From: Candidatus Dormiibacterota bacterium
GTDB taxonomy: Bacteria; Chloroflexota; Dormibacteria; UBA8260; Bog-877
Assembly (NCBI GenBank): GCA_003164475.1
Contig: PLTL01000356.1
Span: forward strand, 1-6,625
Direction of reading: 5' to 3'
DNA: 6,625 bases
Positions 1 through 5,640 of the stretch are shown here, in pieces. A program made the translations under genes and the position numbers. Numbering within the stretch: position 1 is the stretch's first letter; every line of letters begins with the position of its first letter. The notes under the pieces are model-generated. The model saw nothing but the letters and a program-made list of their open reading frames with translations, was not told where the DNA came from and did no database searches.

Positions 1-1
1 G

Positions 2-313
2 GCGGCGGCGGCGGCGCGCCAGGCGGGGCTTTCGGAGGTGGTCCTGGGGCTGCGCCCCGAGTCCCTCTCCCTGGCGCTCGACGGCGGAGGCGACGGGGCG
101 ACCCGGTTGAGCGGCGCCGTGCACCTGGTCGAGGACACCGGCGCCGATGCTTGGGTCCACGTCGACGCCCCTGGCGGCTCCTCCGCGCTCCGGCTGGTGG
201 CCCAGGCCGACGCCCGTCGCCTGCCCGCGGTCGGGGATCGGATCGTGCTGGCGATCCGGGTCGGAGAGGCCCACGTCTTCGATCCGGCAACCGGGGAGCG
301 GCTTGGCGACTGA
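2..313 (+). CDS. Sugar ABC transporter ATP-binding protein, C-terminal part (MalK/UgpC/MsmK type), 5' partial
   Basis: This is the 3' end of a CUT1-type sugar importer ATPase; the Walker and signature motifs lie off the left edge. The frame is open from base 2 and ends at TGA 311-313. The visible 103 residues are the regulatory OB/TOBE region found at the end of MalK-like ATPases. They show the hallmark LGLRPESL early on, a middle strand pair (VHLVEDTGADAWVHV), and a closing VGEAHVFDPATGERL, which matches the family's usual ending of hydrophobic-H-x-F-D-x-x-T-G-x-x-L. In the family this protein sits on the cytoplasmic face, drives sugar uptake through two permeases, and is often shared between importers. 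A run of GCG codons (poly-Ala) at the window edge is probably the linker before the TOBE strands. The gap to the next gene is only 57 bases, so co-transcription is likely. The family call is firm; the substrate cannot be read from this piece. Confidence 0.9.
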   Translation, partial: AAAAARQAGLSEVVLGLRPESLSLALDGGGDGATRLSGAVHLVEDTGADAWVHVDAPGGSSALRLVAQADARRLPAVGDRIVLAIRVGEAHVFDPATGERLGD

Positions 314-370
314 GCCTCCGTCGCCGCGCTCGCCGAGGCCCCCGCTAGAAACAAGGAATGGGGACGAACC

Positions 371-1804
371 ATGCTTGGAGCGGCACCAGAATTGAGTCTG
401 CAAGTCGCGGGTATCGAGGTCAATCCCGCCGTTGTCGCGCCCCTCGATCGGGGTTTTCTACCGGCCTCTTTGTTCAATCGACGGTATCGCGAGCTCGCTT
501 CGGCCGTGGGCGGAGTGCCACTGCGCCTGGCGCTTGAAAGGAGCGACGGCTCGATCTCGACATTCACGACGTCGGTCGTGCCGCCATCGGCCGGATACCT
601 GGCTGCCACGCTGCTCCACGTCGAGCGGCTCGTGAAGTCCCTGCTGTGGCAGCGCGGTGGGTGGAAGCTTCACGTGGGCGGTCCAGCCGCAATCGGGCAG
701 CACATCAAGAGGGTTTATTCGCCGGCAGGAGCGCGCAAGTTCGATTTCGACTTCATGAGCAGCGTCTACGAGCACCCGTTCGAGGTAGTCGTGACGCGTG
801 CCGAGGCTGTGCCGGATTCCAAGGAGATGGCCACCCCGCTCGGCCGCCACCTCGACGGCTGCCGCGTCGGCTTTGATCTCGGCGCGAGCGACCGCAAGGC
901 CAGCGCGGTCATCGACGGCGAGGTCGTGTTCAGCGAAGAGGTGGTGTGGGACCCGCGCCACGCGGCCGATCCCGACTACCACTACCAGGGTGTGATGGAT
1001 TCGATCCGCCGCGCCGCGCAGCGCCTGCCGCGCCTCGATGCCGTGGGGGGCAGCGCTGCCGGCATCTACATCGACAACCGCGTGTGCGTGGGATCGCTCT
1101 ACCGGGGCATCCCGAAGCAGGCCTTCGACGACAAGATCGCGCCGTTGTTCCTGCGCATCCGCGGCGAACTGGGAGTGCCGATGGAGGTGGTCAACGACGG
1201 GGAGGTGACGGCGTTGGCAGGTTCGATGTCGCTGGGTGACGATCCGGTGCTCGGCATCGCGCTCGGCTCGAGCCAGGCGGCGGGTTACGTGAACCGCGAG
1301 GGCAACATCACAAGCTGGCTGAACGAGCTGGCGTTTGTACCGGTTGATTACCGGCCCGACGGCCCCCTCGATGAGTGGTCGGGCGACTGCTGCGGCTCTC
1401 AGTACTTCTCCCAGCAGGCCACCAACCGGGTGGCCATGGGAGCGGGCATGGATTTCGAGGCCGGTCTCCCTCTGCCCGATAGGCTGGTCGCCTTGCAAGA
1501 GAAGATTGCGGCGGGCGAACCGCGGGCGGCGCAGGTGTACGAGACCATTGGCGTCTACCTCGGATACGGCGTCGCGCACTACGCCGATCTCTACGAGCTG
1601 AAGCACGTGCTGCTCCTGGGCCGGGTGACGACCGGGCCGGGCGGCGAGATCATCCTGAACAAGAGCCTGGAGGTGCTCCGCACTGAATTCCCGGAGATCG
1701 CTTCCCGGGTTTCGATCGCGCTTCCGGACGAGGCCAACCGCCGGGTGGGTCAGTCTATCGCGGCGGCTAGCTTGCCGGATTTCAACAAAGGAGGAAAGCC
1801 TTGA
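371..1804 (+). CDS. ROK/ASKHA-fold sugar-kinase-like protein with long N-terminal extension
   Basis: This 477-residue protein is longer than ordinary ROK kinases (about 300). Residues 1-165 form an extension that I do not recognise as a separate domain. The ROK-like core follows: phosphate-1 loop VGFDLGASDRKASAV (166-180), the NDG-type catalytic segment VVNDGEVTALAG (273-284, Asp276 matching the ROK catalytic Asp), phosphate-2 loop GIALGSSQAAGYV (295-307), and an adenosine-binding segment VLLLGRVTTGPGGE (413-426). The ROK zinc motif CxCGxxGC is reduced to DCCGSQYFSQQ (339-349). The likely role is phosphorylation or binding of a sugar in the cytosol; activity is not proven. The ATG start has AAGGA at 353-357, a long 13-base spacing; a TTG at 392 is an alternative. 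The stop TGA overlaps the deacetylase start (TTGA), which suggests coupled translation and a joint pathway with the upstream sugar importer. ROK superfamily is firm, kinase moderate, sugar unknown. Confidence 0.85.
   Translation: MLGAAPELSLQVAGIEVNPAVVAPLDRGFLPASLFNRRYRELASAVGGVPLRLALERSDGSISTFTTSVVPPSAGYLAATLLHVERLVKSLLWQRGGWKLHVGGPAAIGQHIKRVYSPAGARKFDFDFMSSVYEHPFEVVVTRAEAVPDSKEMATPLGRHLDGCRVGFDLGASDRKASAVIDGEVVFSEEVVWDPRHAADPDYHYQGVMDSIRRAAQRLPRLDAVGGSAAGIYIDNRVCVGSLYRGIPKQAFDDKIAPLFLRIRGELGVPMEVVNDGEVTALAGSMSLGDDPVLGIALGSSQAAGYVNREGNITSWLNELAFVPVDYRPDGPLDEWSGDCCGSQYFSQQATNRVAMGAGMDFEAGLPLPDRLVALQEKIAAGEPRAAQVYETIGVYLGYGVAHYADLYELKHVLLLGRVTTGPGGEIILNKSLEVLRTEFPEIASRVSIALPDEANRRVGQSIAAASLPDFNKGGKP
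1787..1794 (+). promoter_or_regulatory. Strong ribosome-binding site for the TTG-started deacetylase gene
   Basis: AAAGGAGG lies inside the last codons of the ROK-like gene, 6 bases before TTG at 1801. It is the best Shine-Dalgarno match in the window. It decides the TTG start over the later in-frame ATG at residue 28, and the TTGA overlap makes translational coupling likely. Confidence 0.85.
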
Positions 1805-2649
1805 GACTGAGCGAAGCAGGAGCAGAGATCTGGGTTCCCGATGGGGCGCGTGAGGAGGACGCGCTCAGGCGCGTGACCCACATGGGCATCTCGGCGCACG
1901 CGGACGATCTCGAGATGATGGCGGTGGAAGGCATCCTGGCCGGGTTCGGTAACCGGGACAGGTGGTTCATGAGCATCGTCGTGACCAACGGCGCTGGCAG
2001 CCCGCGCAACGGCCCCTATGCGGAGTACGGCGACGATCAGATGCAGGTGGTGCGCCGGATCGAGGAGAAGAAGGCAGCGTTTGTCGGCGAGTATTCGGCC
2101 GTCGCCTTTCTGAACCACGCGAGCTCGGCCGTGAAGGACCCTGCCGACCCCGGGCCGAAGAACGATTTGAAGGCACTGATCGCCGCCACGCAGCCCGAAG
2201 TCATCTATACGCACAATCTAGCCGACAAGCACGATACGCACGTCAGCGCGGCGCTGCGCACCATCGCGGCGATTCGTGAGTTGCCCGCCGGCCAGAGGCC
2301 GCGCAAGCTCTACGGCTGCGAGGTGTGGCGCGATCTCGACTGGCTCGTCGACAGCGACAAGGCCGTCTTCGATCTCAGCCTGCACGAGCACCTGCAGACA
2401 TCACTCGTCGGCGTGTTCGATTCGCAAATCGCTGGCGGCAAGCGCTACGACTTGGCGACCATGGCCCGGCGCCGGGCACACGCCACCTACTACGAAAGCC
2501 ATGCGGTGGACACCGCGCAGCTGATCAGCTTCGGCATCGACCTGACGCCGCTGGTTCAGAACGAGAAGCTCGACCCGGTGGAGTACATCGACGGCTTCAT
2601 CCGCCGGTTTGCCGACGATGTGGATGCGAGATTGAAGAAGCTCTCCTGA
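1801..2649 (+). CDS. PIG-L/LmbE-family zinc-dependent N-deacetylase
   Basis: This 282-residue cytosolic protein (no signal peptide) belongs to the PIG-L/LmbE family, whose members remove the N-acetyl group from GlcNAc-containing substrates (GlcNAc-PI, GlcNAc-inositol, bacillithiol and mycothiol precursors, chitobiose). The first metal/catalytic motif is GISAHADDLEMM (29-40): His33 and Asp36 would bind zinc and Asp35 would be the general base. The second motif is YTHNLADKHDTHVSA (136-150), with His147 as the expected third zinc ligand. The residue before the first His is Ala rather than the usual Pro. The start is TTG, chosen for its strong AAAGGAGG at 6-base spacing and the TTGA overlap with the ROK-like gene. 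With an upstream sugar ABC importer and a kinase-fold partner, a catabolic deacetylase for an imported N-acetylated sugar fits better than a thiol-biosynthesis role, but this is inference. It ends at TGA 2647-2649, facing a convergent regulator gene. Confidence 0.88.
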   Translation: MRLSEAGAEIWVPDGAREEDALRRVTHMGISAHADDLEMMAVEGILAGFGNRDRWFMSIVVTNGAGSPRNGPYAEYGDDQMQVVRRIEEKKAAFVGEYSAVAFLNHASSAVKDPADPGPKNDLKALIAATQPEVIYTHNLADKHDTHVSAALRTIAAIRELPAGQRPRKLYGCEVWRDLDWLVDSDKAVFDLSLHEHLQTSLVGVFDSQIAGGKRYDLATMARRRAHATYYESHAVDTAQLISFGIDLTPLVQNEKLDPVEYIDGFIRRFADDVDARLKKLS

Positions 2650-2852
2650 CGCAGCGCTCACCTGGTCGCGCCGAATCACGCCTGCCCATCGCGCTCCCCG
2701 GCGAACTTGTCCGTCCTCACCTCGGCGCCACCGCCGTCTGCCGTCACCGCGTCGTCGGTCAAGCTGGCCCCCACTCCTCCAAGAGCTGGAAAGCCGTGGT
2801 CTGGCCTGAGCTGCCGTCCGGTGCGCCGTACGGCGCTGGCGGCGGAGCGGCG
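2650..2852. other. Convergent intergenic gap between deacetylase and ROK regulator
   Basis: This gap of about 200 bases separates two genes whose 3' ends face each other. Long reading frames cross it only as extensions of antisense or shifted frames of the neighbours. I see no RNA gene. Its right end holds the paired hairpins described separately, the only terminator-like structures here; neither has a T-rich tail. Confidence 0.6.
2823..2836. terminator. Perfect 14-bp palindrome, possible bidirectional terminator hairpin
   Basis: GCGCCGTACGGCGC is its own reverse complement and can fold as a 5-bp GC stem with a GTAC loop on either strand. It lies between two convergent genes, where a shared terminator is expected. 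It has no T-tract on either side, so intrinsic termination is uncertain; a protein-binding palindrome is the alternative. Confidence 0.4.
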
Positions 2853-2862
2853 CTAGGGCGCC
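2849..2862. terminator. Second GC hairpin overlapping the ROK regulator stop codon
   Basis: GGCGC-TAGG-GCGCC forms a 5-bp stem with a 4-base loop; the TAG stop of the - strand regulator (2853-2855) lies within it. Its arms have the same sequences as those of the palindrome at 2823-2836, so the arms of the two hairpins could exchange partners. There is no T-tract, and the function is unproven. Confidence 0.3.
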
Positions 2863-3989
2863 TGATCCCTCACCACCTCGATGGCGGAGGAGAGGGCCCC
2901 GAGCAGCACCGCCTCGTCGCCCAGCTCGCTGACGACTATCCGCGGGCGGAACGGGGTCAACTGCTGCAGCCGTGCCTCCATCGGCTCCCGGAGCAGATCG
3001 AGCTCGCTGCCAACGCCGCCACCCATCACCACGGCCTCCGGGTCCAGCACCGTGGTGACGGCGGCGACCACCAGGGCAAGGTGCTCGGCCTCCGTCGCCA
3101 CCGCGGACAGGGCTGCCACGCCGCCGCGCCGGGCCATGTCGAAGACCTGTCGGGCTGACAGGCGGGGGGACAGCCCCAGGTCGACCGCCGCCCGGACCAC
3201 GCCCCGGGCGGAGGCCACCTCCTCGAACGATCCCCACCGGGCGCCGTAGACCGGGGGCCGGGATGACGCCTCGTCGCCGAATGGAAGATAGGCGACCTCA
3301 CCGGCCGCTCCCCGCGCGCCGGCGTGAAGCCGGCCGTCGACGACCAGGCCCATCCCCAGACCGGTCCCCACCAGCAGGTAGACGAAGGTTCGGAAGCTCT
3401 TCCCCCAGCCTCCCGCCAGCTCGCCGAGCGCCGCCAGGTTGGCGTCGTTGGCCACCGACGTTCGGCCTCCGAGCTCGCCTCGAAGGGCGTCGAGGAGACC
3501 GGGCCGGCCCCAGCGGCGGATCCGGGAGGAGAGCAGCAGGGTCCCGTCGACGGGATCGAAAACTCCCGGGCTGCCCACCATGGTCCAGGCCACGTCGGGC
3601 CAGAGCACACCGGCGCTGCGCGCAACGTCCCGGGCCAGGGTGCTCACCACCCGTACCAGGTTGGGCGCGCTGCGGGCGGCGTTGCGGACGTCCCGCCGCG
3701 CCACCACGGTGCCGCTCAGGTCGGCCATCGCGCAGCGCAGCCAGCTGCGTCCGACATCGACTCCGACCACGTGCCCCTCGCCCGGGGCCTCCTCGAAGAG
3801 CAGGGCGGAGCGGCCGCGACTGGGGCTGCTCGGCCCGGCTTGGCGCACCAGCCCGGCCCGCTCCAGCGTCACCAGGATCGCCCCCACGGTGGGCTGGGAC
3901 AGGCCGGTCTCCTCGGCCAGCATCGGCCGCGTGATGGGGCCGCCGCGACGCAGGCGCTCCAGCACGGCTCTCTCGTTGAGGGTACGCAT
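2853..3989 (-). CDS. ROK-family transcriptional repressor (winged HTH plus ROK sugar-binding domain)
   Basis: This 378-residue protein has an N-terminal winged helix-turn-helix (about 5-52: NERAVLERLRR, then the helix pair MLAEETGLSQPTVGAILVTLE and a basic RGRSALL wing) joined to a ROK domain. The ROK part shows GVDVGRSWLRCAMADLSG (76-93), NDANLAALGE (181-190), VGTGLGMGLVVDGRLHAGARGAAGEVAYLP (207-236) and VVMGGGVGSEL (320-330). It is like XylR/NagC repressors, which leave their operator when a sugar or sugar phosphate binds. The CxCGxxGC zinc motif expected after residue 236 is absent; the segment 237-260 has no Cys. The start is ATG 3987-3989; the upstream purine signal is weak (GGCGGGG-like), so a non-ATG start further up is possible. 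A candidate promoter with an operator-like dyad lies about 180 bases upstream. It probably regulates the sugar locus to the left. Family confident, ligand unknown. Confidence 0.9.
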   Translation of the reverse strand: MRTLNERAVLERLRRGGPITRPMLAEETGLSQPTVGAILVTLERAGLVRQAGPSSPSRGRSALLFEEAPGEGHVVGVDVGRSWLRCAMADLSGTVVARRDVRNAARSAPNLVRVVSTLARDVARSAGVLWPDVAWTMVGSPGVFDPVDGTLLLSSRIRRWGRPGLLDALRGELGGRTSVANDANLAALGELAGGWGKSFRTFVYLLVGTGLGMGLVVDGRLHAGARGAAGEVAYLPFGDEASSRPPVYGARWGSFEEVASARGVVRAAVDLGLSPRLSARQVFDMARRGGVAALSAVATEAEHLALVVAAVTTVLDPEAVVMGGGVGSELDLLREPMEARLQQLTPFRPRIVVSELGDEAVLLGALSSAIEVVRDQAP

Positions 3990-4166
3990 CCGCCGCCGCC
4001 GCCCCGCCGGGGGACGTGGCCGGCGGTCGCCCGCCGGACGGTCTGGATCGACGATCGGGTCAATTCAGTGGCTCCATCAACCCGAATCCACGGCCCGGCG
4101 CGGGGACGACGCTGAGGCGACCCTCCAGCTCTGCGCCGAGCAGTTCGGGCTCGATTATCGGCCGCC

Positions 4167-4195
4167 AGGTTAGCTGGTATGGACCAGTTCGTCAA
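4167..4195 (-). promoter_or_regulatory. Candidate sigma70-type promoter driving the ROK repressor gene
   Basis: Reading the - strand, TTGACG (4195-4190; 5 of 6 to TTGACA) is followed after exactly 17 bases by TAACCT (4172-4167), a TAnnnT-type -10 box common in high-GC bacteria. It points at the ROK repressor and would give a leader of about 170 bases. The spacer is almost filled by the dyad at 4173-4188, so a bound regulator would block polymerase. Confidence 0.55.
4173..4188. promoter_or_regulatory. DasR/NagR-like GntR operator candidate inside the promoter spacer
   Basis: GCTGGTATGGACCAGT contains a perfect CTGGT-N4-ACCAG dyad. From memory, the DasR-type responsive element is ACTGGTCTAGACCAGT; 13 of 16 positions agree, including both TGGT/ACCA half-sites. 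The neighbouring gene encodes a HutC/UTRA GntR protein of the same type as DasR, which is the natural candidate to bind here. Binding itself is inferred. Confidence 0.55.
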
Positions 4196-4196
4196 A

Positions 4197-4224
4197 GGGT
4201 TGGGTAGGAAGGGTTGGGTAGGAA
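4197..4224 (+). repeat. Perfect tandem 14-bp repeat with four G-triplets (possible G-quadruplex)
   Basis: GGGTTGGGTAGGAA occurs twice without a gap (4197-4210, 4211-4224). The G-triplets at 4197, 4202, 4211 and 4216 are separated by loops of 2, 6 and 2 bases, which meets the usual quadruplex pattern. The repeat ends one base before the -35 box of the candidate ROK-repressor promoter and could affect it. Confidence 0.75.
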
Positions 4225-4284
4225 TCGCCGGCGCCCCGGCCACCGCCTCGTGCGCGGTATGTGTGCCGTCGTCGCCGCGGGCGG

Positions 4285-5073
4285 TCAGCCGTGCCCGTCG
4301 CCGCCGGACCTTGTCGGCCCTGGGCTCTGCGTCGCTGGGAGTCGGGGGGCGTCGAGGCCGACGTGGAGCTGGTAGCGATCCCCCCGGTAGGCGGAGACGG
4401 TCAGCTCGACCGGACGGCCCTCCGCGAAGGCCCGGCGCTCGACCAGCAGCACCGCGCTGCCCGGCCTCAGCTCCAAAAGCACGGCGTCATCCGGATCCAC
4501 GATCCCCGCCTCGATGGTCTGCTCGCCGTGGTCGAGCTCGATGCCGAAGTGCTCCTCGAGGATCGCGTAGAGCGAGTGGTCGGTCAGCGTCACGTCGTCG
4601 AGTCCCGGAGCGACCAGAACCGGGATGTACGAGCGCTCGACCGCCATCGGCACCTCGTCCGCGGTGCGCAGCCGCACCATCATGTGGACGGGGTCGCCGG
4701 GGCTCAGCCCCAGCCGTTTGGCGACCTGACCGCTGGCCGCGCCGACCCGACGCTGCAGGTCGCGGGAGCCCGGCCGCTGCCCGCGGGCGAGCATGTCCTC
4801 AGTGAAGGAGGTGAGCCGCAACGGCATCTCCGCCTTGGGGCGGGCGACGAAGGTCCCCTTCCCGGCAATCCGGTAGAGCCGGCCCTCTGCAACCAGGTGG
4901 TTGATCGCCTGCCGCACCGTCATCCGGGAGAGCCCGTAGCGGTCGACCAGCTCGCGCTCCGAGGGGATGAGCGCGTCGTAGGCGAGCTCGGCGTCGATCA
5001 CGTCGAGCAGGATCTCGCGAAGCTGGGAGTACTTGGGAACCGAGCTCTGCGGGTCAATCAACACCGACTTCAT
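4285..5073 (-). CDS. GntR-family transcriptional regulator, HutC/UTRA subfamily (DasR/NagR-like)
   Basis: This 262-residue cytosolic DNA-binding repressor has the typical subfamily length. The N-terminal winged HTH (about 12-78) reads PKYSQLREILLD, LIPSERELVDRYGLSRMTVRQAINHLVAEGRLYRIAGKGTFVA; SRMTVRQA is the recognition helix shared with DasR/NagR/YvoA-type proteins and GKGTFVA ends the wing. The UTRA effector domain (about 85-245) starts with LTSFTEDMLARGQRPGS, a hallmark of the group, and continues through SYIPVLVAPGLDD and DHGEQTIEA. Relatives sense amino-sugar phosphates (GlcN6P, GlcNAc6P) or other small ligands; this ligand is inferred from the neighbours. The last 16 or so residues are Gly/Pro-rich and probably disordered. 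ATG 5071-5073 is preceded by GGAGAG (- strand, 5082-5087) 8 bases upstream, so the start is well supported. The palindrome-rich upstream region suggests autoregulation, and a DasR-like operator lies just downstream of the gene. Confidence 0.92.
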   Translation of the reverse strand: MKSVLIDPQSSVPKYSQLREILLDVIDAELAYDALIPSERELVDRYGLSRMTVRQAINHLVAEGRLYRIAGKGTFVARPKAEMPLRLTSFTEDMLARGQRPGSRDLQRRVGAASGQVAKRLGLSPGDPVHMMVRLRTADEVPMAVERSYIPVLVAPGLDDVTLTDHSLYAILEEHFGIELDHGEQTIEAGIVDPDDAVLLELRPGSAVLLVERRAFAEGRPVELTVSAYRGDRYQLHVGLDAPRLPATQSPGPTRSGGDGHG

Positions 5074-5138
5074 CCGGGACGCTCTCCAGCTGGGACTCGA
5101 TGGCGGTCTGCGCGGCGCCCGCGCGTGGGACGGAGTCC

Positions 5139-5144
5139 ATTATT
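5139..5144 (-). promoter_or_regulatory. Possible -10 box of the GntR gene
   Basis: On the - strand this reads AATAAT, 5 of 6 to TATAAT, about 65 bases before the GntR start and the most AT-rich spot in the region. No convincing -35 lies 16-18 bases upstream; that place is taken by the palindrome at 5166-5177. Weak call. Confidence 0.3.
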
Positions 5145-5160
5145 CCTCGCCACAGCGAGG
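5145..5160. promoter_or_regulatory. Inverted repeat CCTCGC-N4-GCGAGG upstream of the GntR gene
   Basis: A perfect 6-bp inverted repeat with a CACA spacer touches the possible -10 box of the GntR gene. It could be an operator or an RNA hairpin. Its sequence does not resemble the TGGT/ACCA dyad at 4173-4188, so a different binding factor is possible. Confidence 0.4.
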
Positions 5161-5165
5161 CTACG

Positions 5166-5192
5166 CGGTGATCACCGGCCCGGTGACCGGTG
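5166..5192. promoter_or_regulatory. Palindrome cluster CGGTGATCACCG plus CCGGTGACCGG upstream of the GntR gene
   Basis: A perfect 12-bp palindrome (5166-5177) is followed by an imperfect copy of the same half-site arrangement, CCGGT-G-ACCGG (5180-5190). CGGTGA recurs at 15-base spacing (5166 and 5181). CACCGG (5173-5178) also pairs with CCGGTG (5187-5192). Repeated half-sites at about 1.5 helical turns in front of a repressor gene suggest an operator for the GntR protein or another regulator; no binding evidence. Confidence 0.45.
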
Positions 5193-5205
5193 CCCCTGAC
5201 GGGGC
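5192..5205. promoter_or_regulatory. Short hairpin GCCCC-TGAC-GGGGC
   Basis: A perfect 5-bp inverted repeat with a 4-base loop adjoins the palindrome cluster upstream of the GntR gene. It has no T-tail. It may be part of the regulatory region or a decayed terminator; I cannot assign it further. Confidence 0.25.
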
Positions 5206-5325
5206 GACCCGTACCTGAGACCAGAGTAGTCTTGTTGGTACGAGTTGGCGGGCTCATCGGAAACCTGTGCTCCTCGAGGTAGCTCAGGAAGACCTCCGCC
5301 CCTCTCGTCGTCCAGCAGCCCCAAC

Positions 5326-5640
5326 ATTCCTGCCGCCGCGTGGGTAATCAACCAGGGGTGGTTCCGGGGCGGCAATCCGGCGAGCCTGGACATGATCAAC
5401 CAGACCCTTCGCCCGGTCGACGTCCAGGCGGTGACGCCCGAGTTGTTCCAACCCGGGCCAGCGACCCCGGCCAGCTTCGGCGACCCCGTGCGATACCTCA
5501 TTCACCACGGCTACACGCAGTTGACGACCTACCAGCCGGCCAGCCGATTCTGGCCGTTCCAGTGGATCGAGGGCGGCTGACTGCTCGCGCTCTCCCTACT
5601 CCTGATCGCCGCGACCATCGCAGCGACGAGCGTCAGACCG
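5326..5640 (+). pseudogene. C-terminal remnant of a membrane transport protein (ABC-permease-like) with in-frame TGA
   Basis: The frame reads AAAWVINQGWFRGG..., then YLIHHGYTQLTTYQPASRFWPFQWIEGG, then TGA (5578-5580), then LLALSLLLIAATIAATSVRP. The aromatic-rich YQPASRFWPFQWIE followed by a final hydrophobic helix resembles, from memory, the C-terminal end of large actinobacterial-type ABC permeases, where a Trp often opens that helix. TGG to TGA at 5580 would explain the stop. There is no supported start: the frame is closed upstream at 5227-5229, the first TTG is at 5245 without a ribosome-binding site, and the stretch before 5326 is low-complexity Ser/Pro. It therefore looks 5'-truncated and nonsense-mutated. 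Similarity fades near 5625-5640. Beyond that, the continuing open frame is antisense to the small ORF on the other strand. The fragment is clear, the exact family less so. Confidence 0.5.

Larger units (their letters stand above)
3990..4284. other. Intergenic region between GntR and ROK regulator genes
   Basis: These 295 bases hold the ROK-repressor promoter, the DasR-like dyad and the tandem G-rich repeat, all between 4167 and 4224. The leader part 3990-4166 is GC-rich with no convincing gene; short frames across it lack ribosome-binding sites. 4225-4284 shows nothing clear and no evident GntR terminator. Confidence 0.6.
5074..5325. other. Regulatory region of the GntR gene and gene-free DNA to its right
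   Basis: 5074-5205 holds the GntR ribosome-binding site, the possible -10 box and several inverted repeats. CGTACC (5210-5215) and GGTACG (5237-5242) form a 6-bp inverted repeat 21 bases apart, enclosing AGACCAG (5218-5224), a single DasR-like half-site. 5243-5325 shows no gene or RNA I can support. Confidence 0.5.

Noticed and set aside
1..16. GCG trinucleotide run as a functional repeat
   Set aside because: It is in frame inside the ABC ATPase as an alanine run and is cut by the window edge; nothing suggests a role beyond a linker.
314..339. GCCTC...GAGGC inverted repeat after the ATPase stop as a terminator
   Set aside because: Stem of 5 with a 16-base loop and no T-tract; the short gap to the next gene favours co-transcription.
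458..1606. 382-codon open frame on the - strand across the ROK-like gene
   Set aside because: It is antisense to a protein with clear ROK motifs. Its product is His/Arg-rich without any recognisable motif, the usual high-GC shadow.
2401..3237. 278-codon - strand frame spanning the deacetylase end, the gap and the ROK repressor end
   Set aside because: It crosses two well-supported genes, is Gly/Arg/Pro-rich and shows no domain.
3324..4115. 263-codon + strand frame antisense to the ROK repressor
   Set aside because: Low-complexity composition and no ribosome-binding site; the opposite strand has complete HTH and ROK motifs.
4261..5199. 312-codon + strand frame across the GntR gene
   Set aside because: Antisense shadow of a textbook GntR/UTRA gene.
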